A program made the translations under genes and the position numbers. The notes under the pieces were generated by a model that saw only the letters and a program-made list of their open reading frames with translations, did not search any database and was not told where the DNA came from. From positions 10,007 through 22,913 of the forward strand of contig DIVE01000080.1 in NCBI GenBank assembly GCA_002423265.1: a DNA stretch of 12,907 nt. Direction: 5' to 3'. Origin of the DNA: Methylophilaceae bacterium UBA6140 (GTDB taxonomy: Bacteria > Pseudomonadota > Gammaproteobacteria > Burkholderiales > Methylophilaceae). Numbering within the stretch: the first letter of the stretch is position 1; every line of letters begins with the position of its first letter. Shown one piece after another: positions 1 through 5,952 of the stretch.

Positions 1-399
1 CATGATGCCGGCTACAAAGGCCTTTATGGTGGCTTAAGCAGTGCCGCCATCAAATCCAGAAAAGCCATTCCTGAAAAGGAAAACCTGCTGGACAGGATGA
101 ATGCTACGGAGCTTGCCGCCAACCAGTTTCGCATGACCCAGACCCGCGATAAATTAGCCCGAGACCGAATACATAACCAGGCGCAAGCGATTCAGACGCA
201 TGAGCAAGTCGGCAAGGAAGTACGCGATGCGATCAAACGTATTGGCGGTACACTGCCTGAGCAGATTTCACCTGCCGAACACATCAAGGAAGTAGAAAAG
301 CGATTGAAGACTGCAACGCCAAGGCTGGAACTGGAAGAGCGAGAGGCAGGCGGTTTGCTTGGCGAAAGAGGCAAGAAAGAAGGAAAGAACAACCAATGA
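1..399 (+). CDS. dinD: DNA-damage-inducible protein D (DinD), C-terminal part
   Basis: Frame 1 is open from the first base to the TGA at 397-399, giving 132 residues with no start in the window, so the 5' part is cut off by the left edge. The run GYKGLYGG near the beginning, then TELAANQFRMTQTRDKL, a VGKEVRDAIKRIGGTLPE block and a charged lysine/glutamate-rich tail are what I know from the C-terminal half of DinD. That family has an N-terminal BRO-type domain and about 275 residues in E. coli. In E. coli dinD is LexA-controlled, and DinD has been reported to inhibit RecA filaments. The promoter and any LexA box lie outside the window. The stop codon overlaps the next ATG (ATGA), which implies translational coupling to a DUF2130-type gene that is now broken. 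The identification rests on remembered family motifs and is fairly secure; expression state cannot be seen. Confidence 0.82.
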   Translation, partial: HDAGYKGLYGGLSSAAIKSRKAIPEKENLLDRMNATELAANQFRMTQTRDKLARDRIHNQAQAIQTHEQVGKEVRDAIKRIGGTLPEQISPAEHIKEVEKRLKTATPRLELEEREAGGLLGERGKKEGKNNQ

Positions 400-494
400 C
401 AGAGTCAACCATTACTTGCCCCAACTGCAAAACCGAAATCAGGTTGGCGTTAAGCGTGTCAGTTGATTATAAAGTTGTGTGGTCTGGTATGTGA
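396..494 (+). pseudogene. Truncated DUF2130-family gene (N-terminus only)
   Basis: The ATG at 396 overlaps the dinD stop by four bases and opens a 32-codon frame ending in TGA at 492-494. The first 17 residues, MTESTITCPNCKTEIRL, match the conserved start of DUF2130 proteins as I remember it, with a CPNC zinc-ribbon-like pair. Those proteins are several hundred residues long, and the next expected residues resemble a T/S-E-S-L-A-A-P helix. Here the similarity stops at about base 446 and the frame runs into unrelated sequence. I read it as a remnant left by a deletion or insertion whose left breakpoint lies near 446. The alternative is a chance short ORF, which the ATGA coupling and the CPNC motif make less likely. 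No DUF2130 C-terminal part is visible elsewhere in the window. Confidence 0.6.
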
Positions 495-510
495 CAGGGG
501 ATGGTTTTCT

Positions 511-549
511 GAAAAAATCATGCTCTGCCATGATTGCTGGCAGAGCATG
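511..549 (-). terminator. Strong intrinsic terminator of the 55-codon gene
   Basis: A perfect 12-bp stem (519-530 with 538-549, core ATGCTCTGCCA/TGGCAGAGCAT) encloses a 7-base loop. Read on the minus strand it is followed at once by A and six T (plus-strand A run 512-517). It lies 9 bases beyond the stop codon at 558-560, the usual arrangement for a Rho-independent terminator of the minus-strand gene. Confidence 0.85.
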
Positions 550-557
550 CAAACCGG

Positions 558-725
558 TTATTGGCTGTTTTTTTGTTGCTGGAAATACCAGCTTTTGAAA
601 GCGGATAAAGTCTGTAAGCGTGCGTATGGGTTCGAGCTCTGAATCCATTGTGCGGAAGTGCTGCGTTTGCCGGTTTGGGCGGTCTTGCCAGACATGCCCC
701 AATCCTTGATGTTTTGTGAAGTCAT
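558..725 (-). CDS. Small basic protein of unknown function, 55 aa
   Basis: The ATG at 725-723 is preceded by GGAGGA (plus 734-739, eight bases away), the best ribosome-binding site in the window. The frame runs 55 codons to TAA (558-560) and ends just before a strong intrinsic terminator. The protein begins MTSQNIKDWGMSGKTAQTGK and ends in an aromatic, glutamine-rich tail (SAFKSWYFQQQKNSQ). It is basic and Ser/Thr/Gln-rich, with no signal peptide, membrane segment or cysteines. I do not recognise the family. A longer overlapping minus-strand frame (439-702) exists, but it lacks a comparable ribosome-binding site and runs through the terminator, so I prefer this one. The unit has its own control signals and sits where the DUF2130 gene has been lost, which suggests it arrived with, or was exposed by, that rearrangement (inference). 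Confidence 0.62.
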   Translation of the reverse strand: MTSQNIKDWGMSGKTAQTGKRSTSAQWIQSSNPYARLQTLSAFKSWYFQQQKNSQ

Positions 726-781
726 TGCGTGTTTCCTCCAGTAAAGTTGTCTATCTGTTTGTTTTCGTATTCTGTGAGATA

Positions 782-810
782 AAATTAATGCATTCCAGAT
801 AGGCTTGCAA
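782..810 (-). promoter_or_regulatory. Candidate sigma-70 promoter for the 55-codon gene
   Basis: On the minus strand TTGCAA (plus 805-810) and TAATTT (plus 782-787) are separated by 17 bases in a strongly AT-rich stretch, 57 bases upstream of the ATG. Each box has about four of six consensus matches. This is a plausible but unproven promoter. Confidence 0.33.
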
Positions 811-830
811 TATGTAAGCGATTAGGAATA

Positions 831-858
831 TTTATCGTATTGTTAAGCAAAATATAAT
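831..858 (+). promoter_or_regulatory. Candidate sigma-70 promoter for the 135-aa membrane protein gene
   Basis: A perfect TATAAT at 853-858 is preceded at 16 bases by a weak -35 box, TTTATC (831-836). Transcription would start near 865 and leave a leader of about 80 bases before the ATG at 947. The -10 is convincing; the -35 is poor. Confidence 0.42.
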
Positions 859-946
859 CTGAAAAAAACCCCTGTAACAGCGCGGCTGGCAAGGTGTTCA
901 TGTGGTGTTTTGTGAAGCGAAAATTTTTAGTGATTAAAGGATATTG

Positions 947-1354
947 ATGGCTATCGGCTGGTTTTCCGTATTAAAAGCCGTTCCTTGGGGACAGGTCATT
1001 GACAATGCGCCGAAGGTGGTGGAGGGCGCGAAAAAGTTCTGGAGTACGGTAGCTACGAAATCTTCAGCAGATGAGCGCGAGGTGGTGGATGTGTCGCCGG
1101 AATCGGATGAGGATGCTGCCATGCAGGGACTGAAGCAACGGCTCGCCGTGCTGGAGAAAGCCAACAGTGAGTTGCATCAGCAGATGGTGGTGTCTTCCGG
1201 GTTGATCAAGACGCTGGCTGACCAGAACGCGCAGCTGGTCAATCGCATTGAAGCCAACCGCAAGCGCATGGTCTGGCTGACGCTGCTTTGTGTGTTGACG
1301 GCTGTGGCGACACTGGCGCTGGTGGCTTTCATCCTGGCGCAGCACGCTGCTTGA
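947..1354 (+). CDS. Conserved coiled-coil, tail-anchored membrane protein (unknown function)
   Basis: The ATG at 947 follows AAAGGA (935-940) with a six-base gap; a TTG codon directly in front (944) is a less likely start. The 135-residue product opens with a tryptophan-containing amphipathic stretch (GWFSVLKAVPWGQVIDNAPK). It continues through an acidic linker (about residues 40-58) and a predicted coiled coil with leucine and glutamine heptads (about 59-104). A basic RKR (105-107) precedes one hydrophobic helix (about 109-131), and the protein ends shortly after. That pattern suggests a cytoplasmic coiled coil anchored by a C-terminal membrane helix. I think similar hypothetical proteins occur in other betaproteobacteria but know no function. 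The gene converges on mfd. Its last 36 codons lie within copy 1 of a 220-bp repeat, and copy 2 carries an orphan duplicate of this C-terminus. All of the intact gene is upstream of or within copy 1. Confidence 0.75.
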   Translation: MAIGWFSVLKAVPWGQVIDNAPKVVEGAKKFWSTVATKSSADEREVVDVSPESDEDAAMQGLKQRLAVLEKANSELHQQMVVSSGLIKTLADQNAQLVNRIEANRKRMVWLTLLCVLTAVATLALVAFILAQHAA

Positions 1355-1464
1355 TCCGGCGATGTGGCGGTCTTTTATTTCAATTCTGGTTATCTCAATT
1401 CTTTTTAACTCAATTCTTTCAGCACAACCTTGACGAAATCCGCACGCTGATGGATATCGTCCAG
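1245..1464. repeat. 220-bp direct repeat, copy 1
   Basis: Bases 1245-1464 align without gaps to 1611-1830 at an offset of 366, with 8 mismatches by my count (about 96% identity). This copy contains the true 3' end of the 135-aa membrane protein gene, the roughly 50-bp convergent gap, and a detached last 19 codons plus stop of an mfd copy. Similarity ends abruptly on both sides: at the junction before GCATTG on the left, and after CAG at 1464 on the right. Confidence 0.95.
1405..1464 (-). pseudogene. Orphan mfd 3'-end fragment
   Basis: On the minus strand this 60-bp piece encodes [19 protein letters not shown] and a TAA stop, matching the last residues of the intact Mfd ([19 protein letters not shown]). 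It has no upstream continuation, since sequence beyond 1464 is unrelated, so it cannot make Mfd. It differs from the functional 3' end at five bases within the coding part, three of them synonymous (the other two give D for H and S for R). Confidence 0.9.
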
Positions 1465-1474
1465 TGAAAACCTG

Positions 1475-1592
1475 AAGCAATCACCGCAGTCATTCCGGAA
1501 ACTGCGGAGCAGTTATCCGGAATCCAGATGTTTCAGTGAGTGACTGGATTCCGGGTTCCGCCTTTGGCGGCTCCGGAATGACGGGGTTGCTT
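1475..1592. repeat. Palindromic intergenic element with two hairpins
   Basis: Between the two 220-bp copies lies a nested inverted repeat. The outer arms are GTCATTCCGG (1489-1498) and CCGGAATGAC (1573-1582), extended by AAGCAA (1475-1480) and TTGCTT (1587-1592). The inner arms are CCGGAATCCAG (1517-1527) and CTGGATTCCGG (1544-1554). The left half folds as ATTCCGGA-AACTGC around a three-base loop (1492-1522, one bulge). The right half folds with CCGCC/GGCGG around TTT. The GTCATTCC...GGAATCCAG style is that of dispersed REP- or MITE-like intergenic repeats in many proteobacteria. No coding capacity is seen. Copy number elsewhere in the genome cannot be judged here. Confidence 0.72.
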
Positions 1593-1612
1593 GTTTGGCG
1601 CTTCCTGATTGC

Positions 1613-1720
1613 ATTGAAGCCAACCGCAAGCGTATGGTCTGGCTGACGCTGCTTTGTGTGTTGACGGCTGTGGCGACACTGGCGCTGGTGGCTTTCATCC
1701 TGGCGCAGCACGCTGCCTGA
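1613..1720 (+). pseudogene. Orphan C-terminal fragment of the 135-aa membrane protein gene
   Basis: The frame encodes the last 35 residues of the protein at 947-1354, from IEANRKRMVW through the whole membrane helix to AQHAA and TGA. The amino-acid sequence is identical, and the only two base differences are silent (CGC/CGT and GCT/GCC). It has no evident start or ribosome-binding site, since sequence left of 1611 is unrelated to the gene. It is therefore probably not translated, although a short leaderless helix peptide cannot be formally excluded. Confidence 0.85.
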
Positions 1721-1740
1721 TCCGGCGATGTGGCGGTCTT

Positions 1741-1785
1741 TTATTTCAATTCTGGTTATCTCAGTTCTTTTTATCTCAGTTCTTT
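1741..1785 (-). repeat. Three tandem 15-bp units over the mfd stop codon
   Basis: Units 1771-1785 and 1756-1770 are identical (TTATCTCAGTTCTTT on the plus strand); 1741-1755 matches at 11 of 15 bases. Read in the mfd frame each full unit spells K-E-L-R-stop, so the gene's last four codons and stop are repeated just downstream. The duplicate block at 1375-1419 has the same three-unit structure. Confidence 0.85.
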
Positions 1786-4700
1786 CAGCACAACCTTGAC
1801 GAAATCTGCACGCTGATGGATGTCGTGCAGCTGCACCGTGATTCTTAATTTGTCCGGCCCGTTCATGCGGCAGCGGCGGTCGCGCTGCAGCAGGTTGATG
1901 AGTCTGGTCGGGTCGAGGTCGGCGCGAGGGTTGAATTGCAGCTGAATGGCACTGTCGCTGGCGTCGATCTTGAGAATGTCCATCGGTTTGGCGGCGACGC
2001 GCAGGCGATGGCAGGCCATCAGTGCTTCGCCCTGTTCCGGCAGCAGGCCGAAGCGGTCGATCAGCTCTTCCTGCAGGGTGTCGAGTTCGTCGTCGTTGGT
2101 GCAGTTGGCGAGCCGTTTGTAGAGTACCAGCCGTTCGTGCACGTCGGGGCAGTAGTCGCTGGGCAAGAGCGCCGGGGTATGCAGATTGATCTCGGTGGTG
2201 ACGCCGAGCGGGGCAGAGATGTCCGGCTCCTTGCCTGCTTTGAGCTGCTTGACGGCGTGGTTCAGCATGTCGGAATAGAGGCTGAAACCGATCTCCTGCA
2301 TTTCGCCGCTCTGGCTGTCGCCGAGCAGTTCGCCCGCGCCGCGGATTTCCAGATCATGCATGGCGAGGTGGAAGCCGGCGCCGAGGTCTTCCAGCAGCTG
2401 GATCGCGTCCAGCCGTTTTTTCGCCTGCGCCGTGATGTTGCGGTGCGGGTCGGTCAGCAGGTAGGCGTAGGCCTGGTGGTGCGAGCGGCCGACGCGGCCT
2501 CTGAGCTGATGCAGCTGCGCGAGGCCGAACATGTCGGCCTTGTTCATGATGATGGTGTTGGCAGTCGGCACGTCGATGCCGGTTTCGATGATGGTGGTGC
2601 ACAGCAGCAGGTTGAAGCGCTGGTGGTAGAAGTCGCGCATCACGTGTTCCAGCTCGCGCTCGCGTAGCTGGCCGTGGGCGATGCCGATGCGCGCTTCCGG
2701 CAGGATTCTTTCCAGCTTTTCGCGCATGCTCTGGATGGTGTCCACCTCGTTATGCAGGAAATACACTTGCCCGCCGCGCTTGAATTCGCGCATGGCGGCT
2801 TCGCGGATGATGCCTTCGGAATAATCCGTATGGAAAGTCTTGATCGCCAGCCGCTTCTGCGGGGGCGTCGATATCACCGAGAATTCGCGCAGGCCTTCCA
2901 TCGCCATCGACAAGGTGCGCGGAATCGGCGTTGCCGTCAGCGTCAGCACGTCGACCTCGGCGCGCAGGGCCTTCATCTGTTCCTTCTGGCGCACGCCGAA
3001 GCGGTGTTCTTCATCGAGAATGGCGAGGCCCAGGTTCTTGAATTTAACGTCTTTCTGAATCAGCCGGTGGGTGCCGATGATAATGTCGATCTTGCCATCG
3101 GCCAGGCCTTGCAGCGCTTCCTTTTGCTCCTTGGCAGTGCGGAAGCGGGATATTTCGGCAATCCTGATCGGCCACTCGGCAAAGCGGTCGGTGAAGTTAT
3201 TGTAGTGCTGCTCCGCCAGCAGCGTGGTCGGCACCAGCACGGCCACCTGGCGTCCGCCCATCACTGCGACGAAAGCGGCACGCAGCGCGACTTCAGTCTT
3301 GCCGAAGCCGACATCGCCGCACACCAGTCGGTCCATTGGGCGACCGGATTGCATGTCGTCGATAACGGCTTCGATCGCAGAAATCTGGTCGGCGGTTTCC
3401 TCGAACGGAAAGCCTTCGGCGAAGGTTTCGTAATCGTGCAGCGAGAGTTTGAAAGCATGACCCTTGCGTGCCGCCCGCAGGGCGTAAAGGTTGAGCAGTT
3501 CGGCGGCAGTATCGCGGATCTGTTTCAGCGCCTTTTTCTTGGCTTTTTCCCAGTGACCGCTGCCGAGGCGGTGCAAGGGTGCGGATTCCGGCGGCCCGCC
3601 GGAATAGCGCGAAATCAGGAACAGTTGCGAGACCGGCACATAAAGTTTGTCGTCGCCGGCGTATTCCAGCAATAGAAACTCGGTTTCGCCCTCGCCGAAA
3701 TCCAGGTTGACCAGCCCGCGATAGCGGCCGACGCCATGTTGTTCATGGACCACCGGATCGTTCTCGCGCAGTTCCGAAAGGTCTTTCAGCATGCCTTCGG
3801 TGCTACGCGCCTTTTCCTTTTCGCGGCGGCGCTGCTGGCGCACAGTGGTGGCGTAGAGCTCGGCTTCGGTGATGACCCCGAAACCGAATACGGCTGATAC
3901 GGTGCCGCGACTACTTGCCGTACTACTTGTACTGTCTGCGTAGTTGCTTCTTGTCTCAGCTGCATTTTGCATTGGGGGTAGCTTGAATCCAGCATGCAGA
4001 GAGCCAACCCCCAGCATCACTTTCTCTTTGCCGGTTATAAAATCATTCCATGATTCACAGATGCTGAATTCCAGAGCGTGTTCGGCAAAGAGCTGCGCCA
4101 TGGTTTCACGGCGCCCCAGACTCTCCGCAACGATTAACACGTGGCCTTTGAATCCGCTGATGAAGCCCTTGAGCTTGTGCAAGGGATCATCCGCACGCCG
4201 CTCGATATCCAGTTCCGGCAGGCCGGTCTGTTTGGCCGGCTGCATGACGATTCTGGCGTAGCTGTGGGTTGCGGCGAAGAAATCCTCTGCCTTGATCAGC
4301 AGGTTTTCCGGTTTCAGTATCGGGCGCTCGGGATCATGCGCCAGCTGGCGATAGCGCGACTGGGCTTCGAGCCAGAAATTTTGCGCCGCCGCGTCGAGGT
4401 CGCCGTGCAGGCAGAGCAGTGTGTTCGTGGTCAGGTAATCGAGCAGGGTCGCGGTTTGTTCGAAGAACAGCGGCAGATACCACTCGATACCGCCGCTGGC
4501 GACGCCCTTGCTGACATCCTTGTAGATGCGGCTGCGCGAAGGATCGCCCTCGAACGTTTCGCGGAAATTCTGACGGAAGCGGGCGATGCCGGCTTCATCA
4601 AGCGGGAATTCGCGCGCCGGCAGCAGGCGGATTTCGCCCACCGGATAAAGGCTGCGCTGGGTATCGACATCGAAGGTGCGCAGGGTTTCGATTTCATCGT

Positions 4701-5265
4701 CGAACAGATCCAGACGATAAGGCAGCACGCTGCCCATCGGGAACAGGTCGACCAGACCCCCGCGTACACTGAATTCTCCCGGGCTCATGACCTGGCTGAC
4801 ATGATGGTAGCCGGCTTCTGCACATTGCGTGCGCAGTGCTTCGAGATCAAGCTTCTGGCCTTTTTTCAGCATGAAGCTGTGGGCGGCGAGATAGGATTGT
4901 GCGGGCAGGCGCAGGAGGGCAGTGCCTGCCGGCACAATGATGACATCGCAACTGTTCTGGCTGATCTGGTAGAGCGTGGCCAGCCGTTCGGAAATCAGGT
5001 CGGGATGCGGCGAAAAGTGGTCATAGGGCAGCGTTTCCCAGTCCGGCAGCAGATGCACCTTGAGATCGGGCGCAAACCAGGGGATTTCTTCCAGCAGACG
5101 TTGCGCCTCGAACGCGCTGGCGGTGATGATGGCAAGTGGGGTTTTTGCCGGTTTTTTTCCGAGCTCAAGCGCAAGATTGGCCAGTGCGAGACTATCGGCC
5201 CCGACGATGATGTTCTGGATACGCTGCATTTCGCCGCTGGCCGGAATGGGTAATGAAAACTGCAT
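1771..5265 (-). CDS. mfd: Transcription-repair coupling factor Mfd
   Basis: The 1164-residue product is full length (E. coli Mfd is 1148). Mfd is a DNA translocase that pushes or removes RNA polymerase stalled at lesions and recruits UvrA. Residues 1 to about 320 are the UvrB-like D1/D2 region ([29 protein letters not shown]). The RNA-polymerase-interacting domain starts near 503 ([14 protein letters not shown]). The SF2 motor carries Walker [10 protein letters not shown] (650-658), DEEH (751-754), TATPIPRTL (778-786), [11 protein letters not shown] (890-900) and QLRGRVGR (920-927). The TRCF C-terminal domain lies near 1010-1110. About 28 residues (432-459, Ser/Thr/Ala-rich) are inserted where the family normally runs from GFxLP directly to VITEAEL. 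The start at 5265 lacks a clear Shine-Dalgarno; Met13 is an alternative but would trim conserved sequence. The 3' end lies inside repeat copy 2. Confidence 0.97.
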   Translation of the reverse strand: MQFSLPIPASGEMQRIQNIIVGADSLALANLALELGKKPAKTPLAIITASAFEAQRLLEEIPWFAPDLKVHLLPDWETLPYDHFSPHPDLISERLATLYQISQNSCDVIIVPAGTALLRLPAQSYLAAHSFMLKKGQKLDLEALRTQCAEAGYHHVSQVMSPGEFSVRGGLVDLFPMGSVLPYRLDLFDDEIETLRTFDVDTQRSLYPVGEIRLLPAREFPLDEAGIARFRQNFRETFEGDPSRSRIYKDVSKGVASGGIEWYLPLFFEQTATLLDYLTTNTLLCLHGDLDAAAQNFWLEAQSRYRQLAHDPERPILKPENLLIKAEDFFAATHSYARIVMQPAKQTGLPELDIERRADDPLHKLKGFISGFKGHVLIVAESLGRRETMAQLFAEHALEFSICESWNDFITGKEKVMLGVGSLHAGFKLPPMQNAAETRSNYADSTSSTASSRGTVSAVFGFGVITEAELYATTVRQQRRREKEKARSTEGMLKDLSELRENDPVVHEQHGVGRYRGLVNLDFGEGETEFLLLEYAGDDKLYVPVSQLFLISRYSGGPPESAPLHRLGSGHWEKAKKKALKQIRDTAAELLNLYALRAARKGHAFKLSLHDYETFAEGFPFEETADQISAIEAVIDDMQSGRPMDRLVCGDVGFGKTEVALRAAFVAVMGGRQVAVLVPTTLLAEQHYNNFTDRFAEWPIRIAEISRFRTAKEQKEALQGLADGKIDIIIGTHRLIQKDVKFKNLGLAILDEEHRFGVRQKEQMKALRAEVDVLTLTATPIPRTLSMAMEGLREFSVISTPPQKRLAIKTFHTDYSEGIIREAAMREFKRGGQVYFLHNEVDTIQSMREKLERILPEARIGIAHGQLRERELEHVMRDFYHQRFNLLLCTTIIETGIDVPTANTIIMNKADMFGLAQLHQLRGRVGRSHHQAYAYLLTDPHRNITAQAKKRLDAIQLLEDLGAGFHLAMHDLEIRGAGELLGDSQSGEMQEIGFSLYSDMLNHAVKQLKAGKEPDISAPLGVTTEINLHTPALLPSDYCPDVHERLVLYKRLANCTNDDELDTLQEELIDRFGLLPEQGEALMACHRLRVAAKPMDILKIDASDSAIQLQFNPRADLDPTRLINLLQRDRRCRMNGPDKLRITVQLHDIHQRADFVKVVLKELR

Positions 5266-5301
5266 GAGAACTACTGACGTGAAAATTGAGTAAACGGATT
5301 A

Positions 5302-5327
5302 TAGCCGCTGCCATCCGGCAGCGGCTA
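5302..5327 (-). terminator. Hairpin between the DUF2934 gene and mfd
   Basis: TAGCCGCTGCC (5302-5312) and GGCAGCGGCTA (5317-5327) form a perfect 11-bp GC-rich stem with a four-base loop. It sits 66 bases past the DUF2934 stop and 36 bases before the mfd start. The minus-strand tail (TAATCCGTTT) is only weakly T-rich, so it may be an inefficient terminator or attenuator. It could also be a structured mfd leader. Confidence 0.5.
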
Positions 5328-5393
5328 TTCGCGGTGCAGTTGCTTGCCTGAACAGCTTGCGACACTGTTCACGGATGACGGTTCAGCGTCGGG

Positions 5394-5693
5394 CTAGTCG
5401 CTCAGCATCTTGCTGATCTGGATTTCGGCAGCAGTCCAGTATTCGACCGGACTGCCCTTGAATCCGTTGCGCTCGGCAAGGAAATAGGCTGCGACTTCGA
5501 CCATGCGGTAACGCTCTTCACCGCCGATTTTTCTGCTCTTGGCTGCTTTGGCAGCGGCAGGTTTTTTTGCAGCGGGCTTTTTAGCGGCAGCAGGCTTGGC
5601 GGCAGCTTTTTTGACTGGTGTAGCTTTGGCAGCGGCAGGTTTTTTTTCGGCAGCGGTTTTTGGTGCTGCGGTTGTTGCTTTTGGTGTAGCCAT
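5394..5693 (-). CDS. Lys/Ala/Pro-rich DUF2934 protein (histone H1-like tail)
   Basis: The 99-residue product has two parts. Residues 1 to about 54 are almost only A, K, P and T, with repeated KKPAAAK-type units, like the tails of histone-H1-like and AlgP-type bacterial proteins. Residues about 58-99 (GGEERYRMVEVAAYFLAERN, then SPVEYWTAAEIQISKML) match what I know of DUF2934, a short domain of unknown function. The start is supported by AAAGGAA (plus 5699-5705) five bases upstream. The basic tail suggests binding to DNA or another polyanion; that is inference. It lies upstream of mfd on the same strand, but the gap of 128 bases and the hairpin argue against tight cotranscription. The repetitive G/C-plus-T-run DNA is prone to slippage, so tail length may vary among strains. 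Confidence 0.82.
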   Translation of the reverse strand: MATPKATTAAPKTAAEKKPAAAKATPVKKAAAKPAAAKKPAAKKPAAAKAAKSRKIGGEERYRMVEVAAYFLAERNGFKGSPVEYWTAAEIQISKMLSD

Positions 5694-5752
5694 TTAGGTT
5701 CCTTTCGTTGGTAGAACTTAATGATCGGCAAGGGGAGCGGTAACCCCCGGAG

Positions 5753-5780
5753 TTTATATTAACCTGAAATTCTTATGGAA
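5753..5780 (-). promoter_or_regulatory. Candidate promoter for the DUF2934 gene
   Basis: On the minus strand TATAAA (plus 5753-5758) is preceded at 16 bases by a poor -35, TTCCAT (plus 5775-5780). The leader would be about 55 bases and contains a small G4/C4 hairpin. The -10 region is believable, the -35 doubtful. Confidence 0.3.
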
Positions 5781-5814
5781 GCGTTGAAAAATGAGCGGCC
5801 GATGAATCTGTTCG

Positions 5815-5930
5815 CCCCAACCCTGGATTGCCACGGGCTGCGCCCTCGCAAAGACAAACCCTGTGGATTGCTTCGTCGCTCCGGCGCTTCGAAATGATGG
5901 ATTTGTACCGCGCAACGCGGCAATGCATCC
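5815..5930. repeat. Dispersed-repeat-like intergenic sequence downstream of tldD
   Basis: The gap between tldD and the DUF2934 gene contains two related phrases: GGATTGCCACGGGCTGCGCC near 5826 and GGATTGCTTCGTCGCTCCGG near 5866. Both resemble the GATTGCTTCGTCGC...CGCAATGAC intergenic repeats scattered through many proteobacterial genomes. A small CCGCG-CAA-CGCGG hairpin follows near 5909. No ORF with a ribosome-binding site and no convincing tldD terminator with a T-run is visible. The family assignment is from memory only. Confidence 0.4.
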
Positions 5931-5952
5931 GCGTCATTGAGTCTGCGCTTCC

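Larger units (their letters stand above)
1611..1830. repeat. 220-bp direct repeat, copy 2
   Basis: This is the second copy of the segment at 1245-1464. It holds the true 3' end of mfd (1771-1830) plus an orphan C-terminus of the 135-aa membrane protein. The two copies and the palindromic spacer together explain the 416 bases between the two intact genes. Confidence 0.95.

Noticed and set aside
439..702. 87-codon minus-strand ORF overlapping the 55-codon gene
   Set aside because: No good ribosome-binding site, and it reads through the strong terminator at 511-549; the 558-725 frame has much better signals.
1..900. A defence island or prophage around dinD and the 55-codon gene
   Set aside because: Only a dinD tail, a DUF2130 stub and one small unknown gene are visible; no integrase, attachment site or defence gene can be seen in the window.
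1064..1480. 138-codon minus-strand ORF antisense to the 135-aa membrane gene
   Set aside because: Shadow frame of a real gene and a duplicated mfd tail; composition is Arg/His/Gln-rich nonsense with no known motif.
1490..1711. 73-codon minus-strand ORF in the spacer and repeat copy 2
   Set aside because: It exists only because repeat copy 2 duplicates the antisense frame of copy 1; no start signals.
1245..1830. CRISPR-like or transposon target-site duplication reading of the 220-bp repeats
   Set aside because: Only two copies, gene-derived, far too long for target duplications, and no transposase or cas gene is present.
1936..5253. Long plus-strand ORFs (243, 333 and 370 codons) antisense to mfd
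   Set aside because: Typical shadows opposite a GC-rich coding gene; mfd motifs are continuous on the minus strand.
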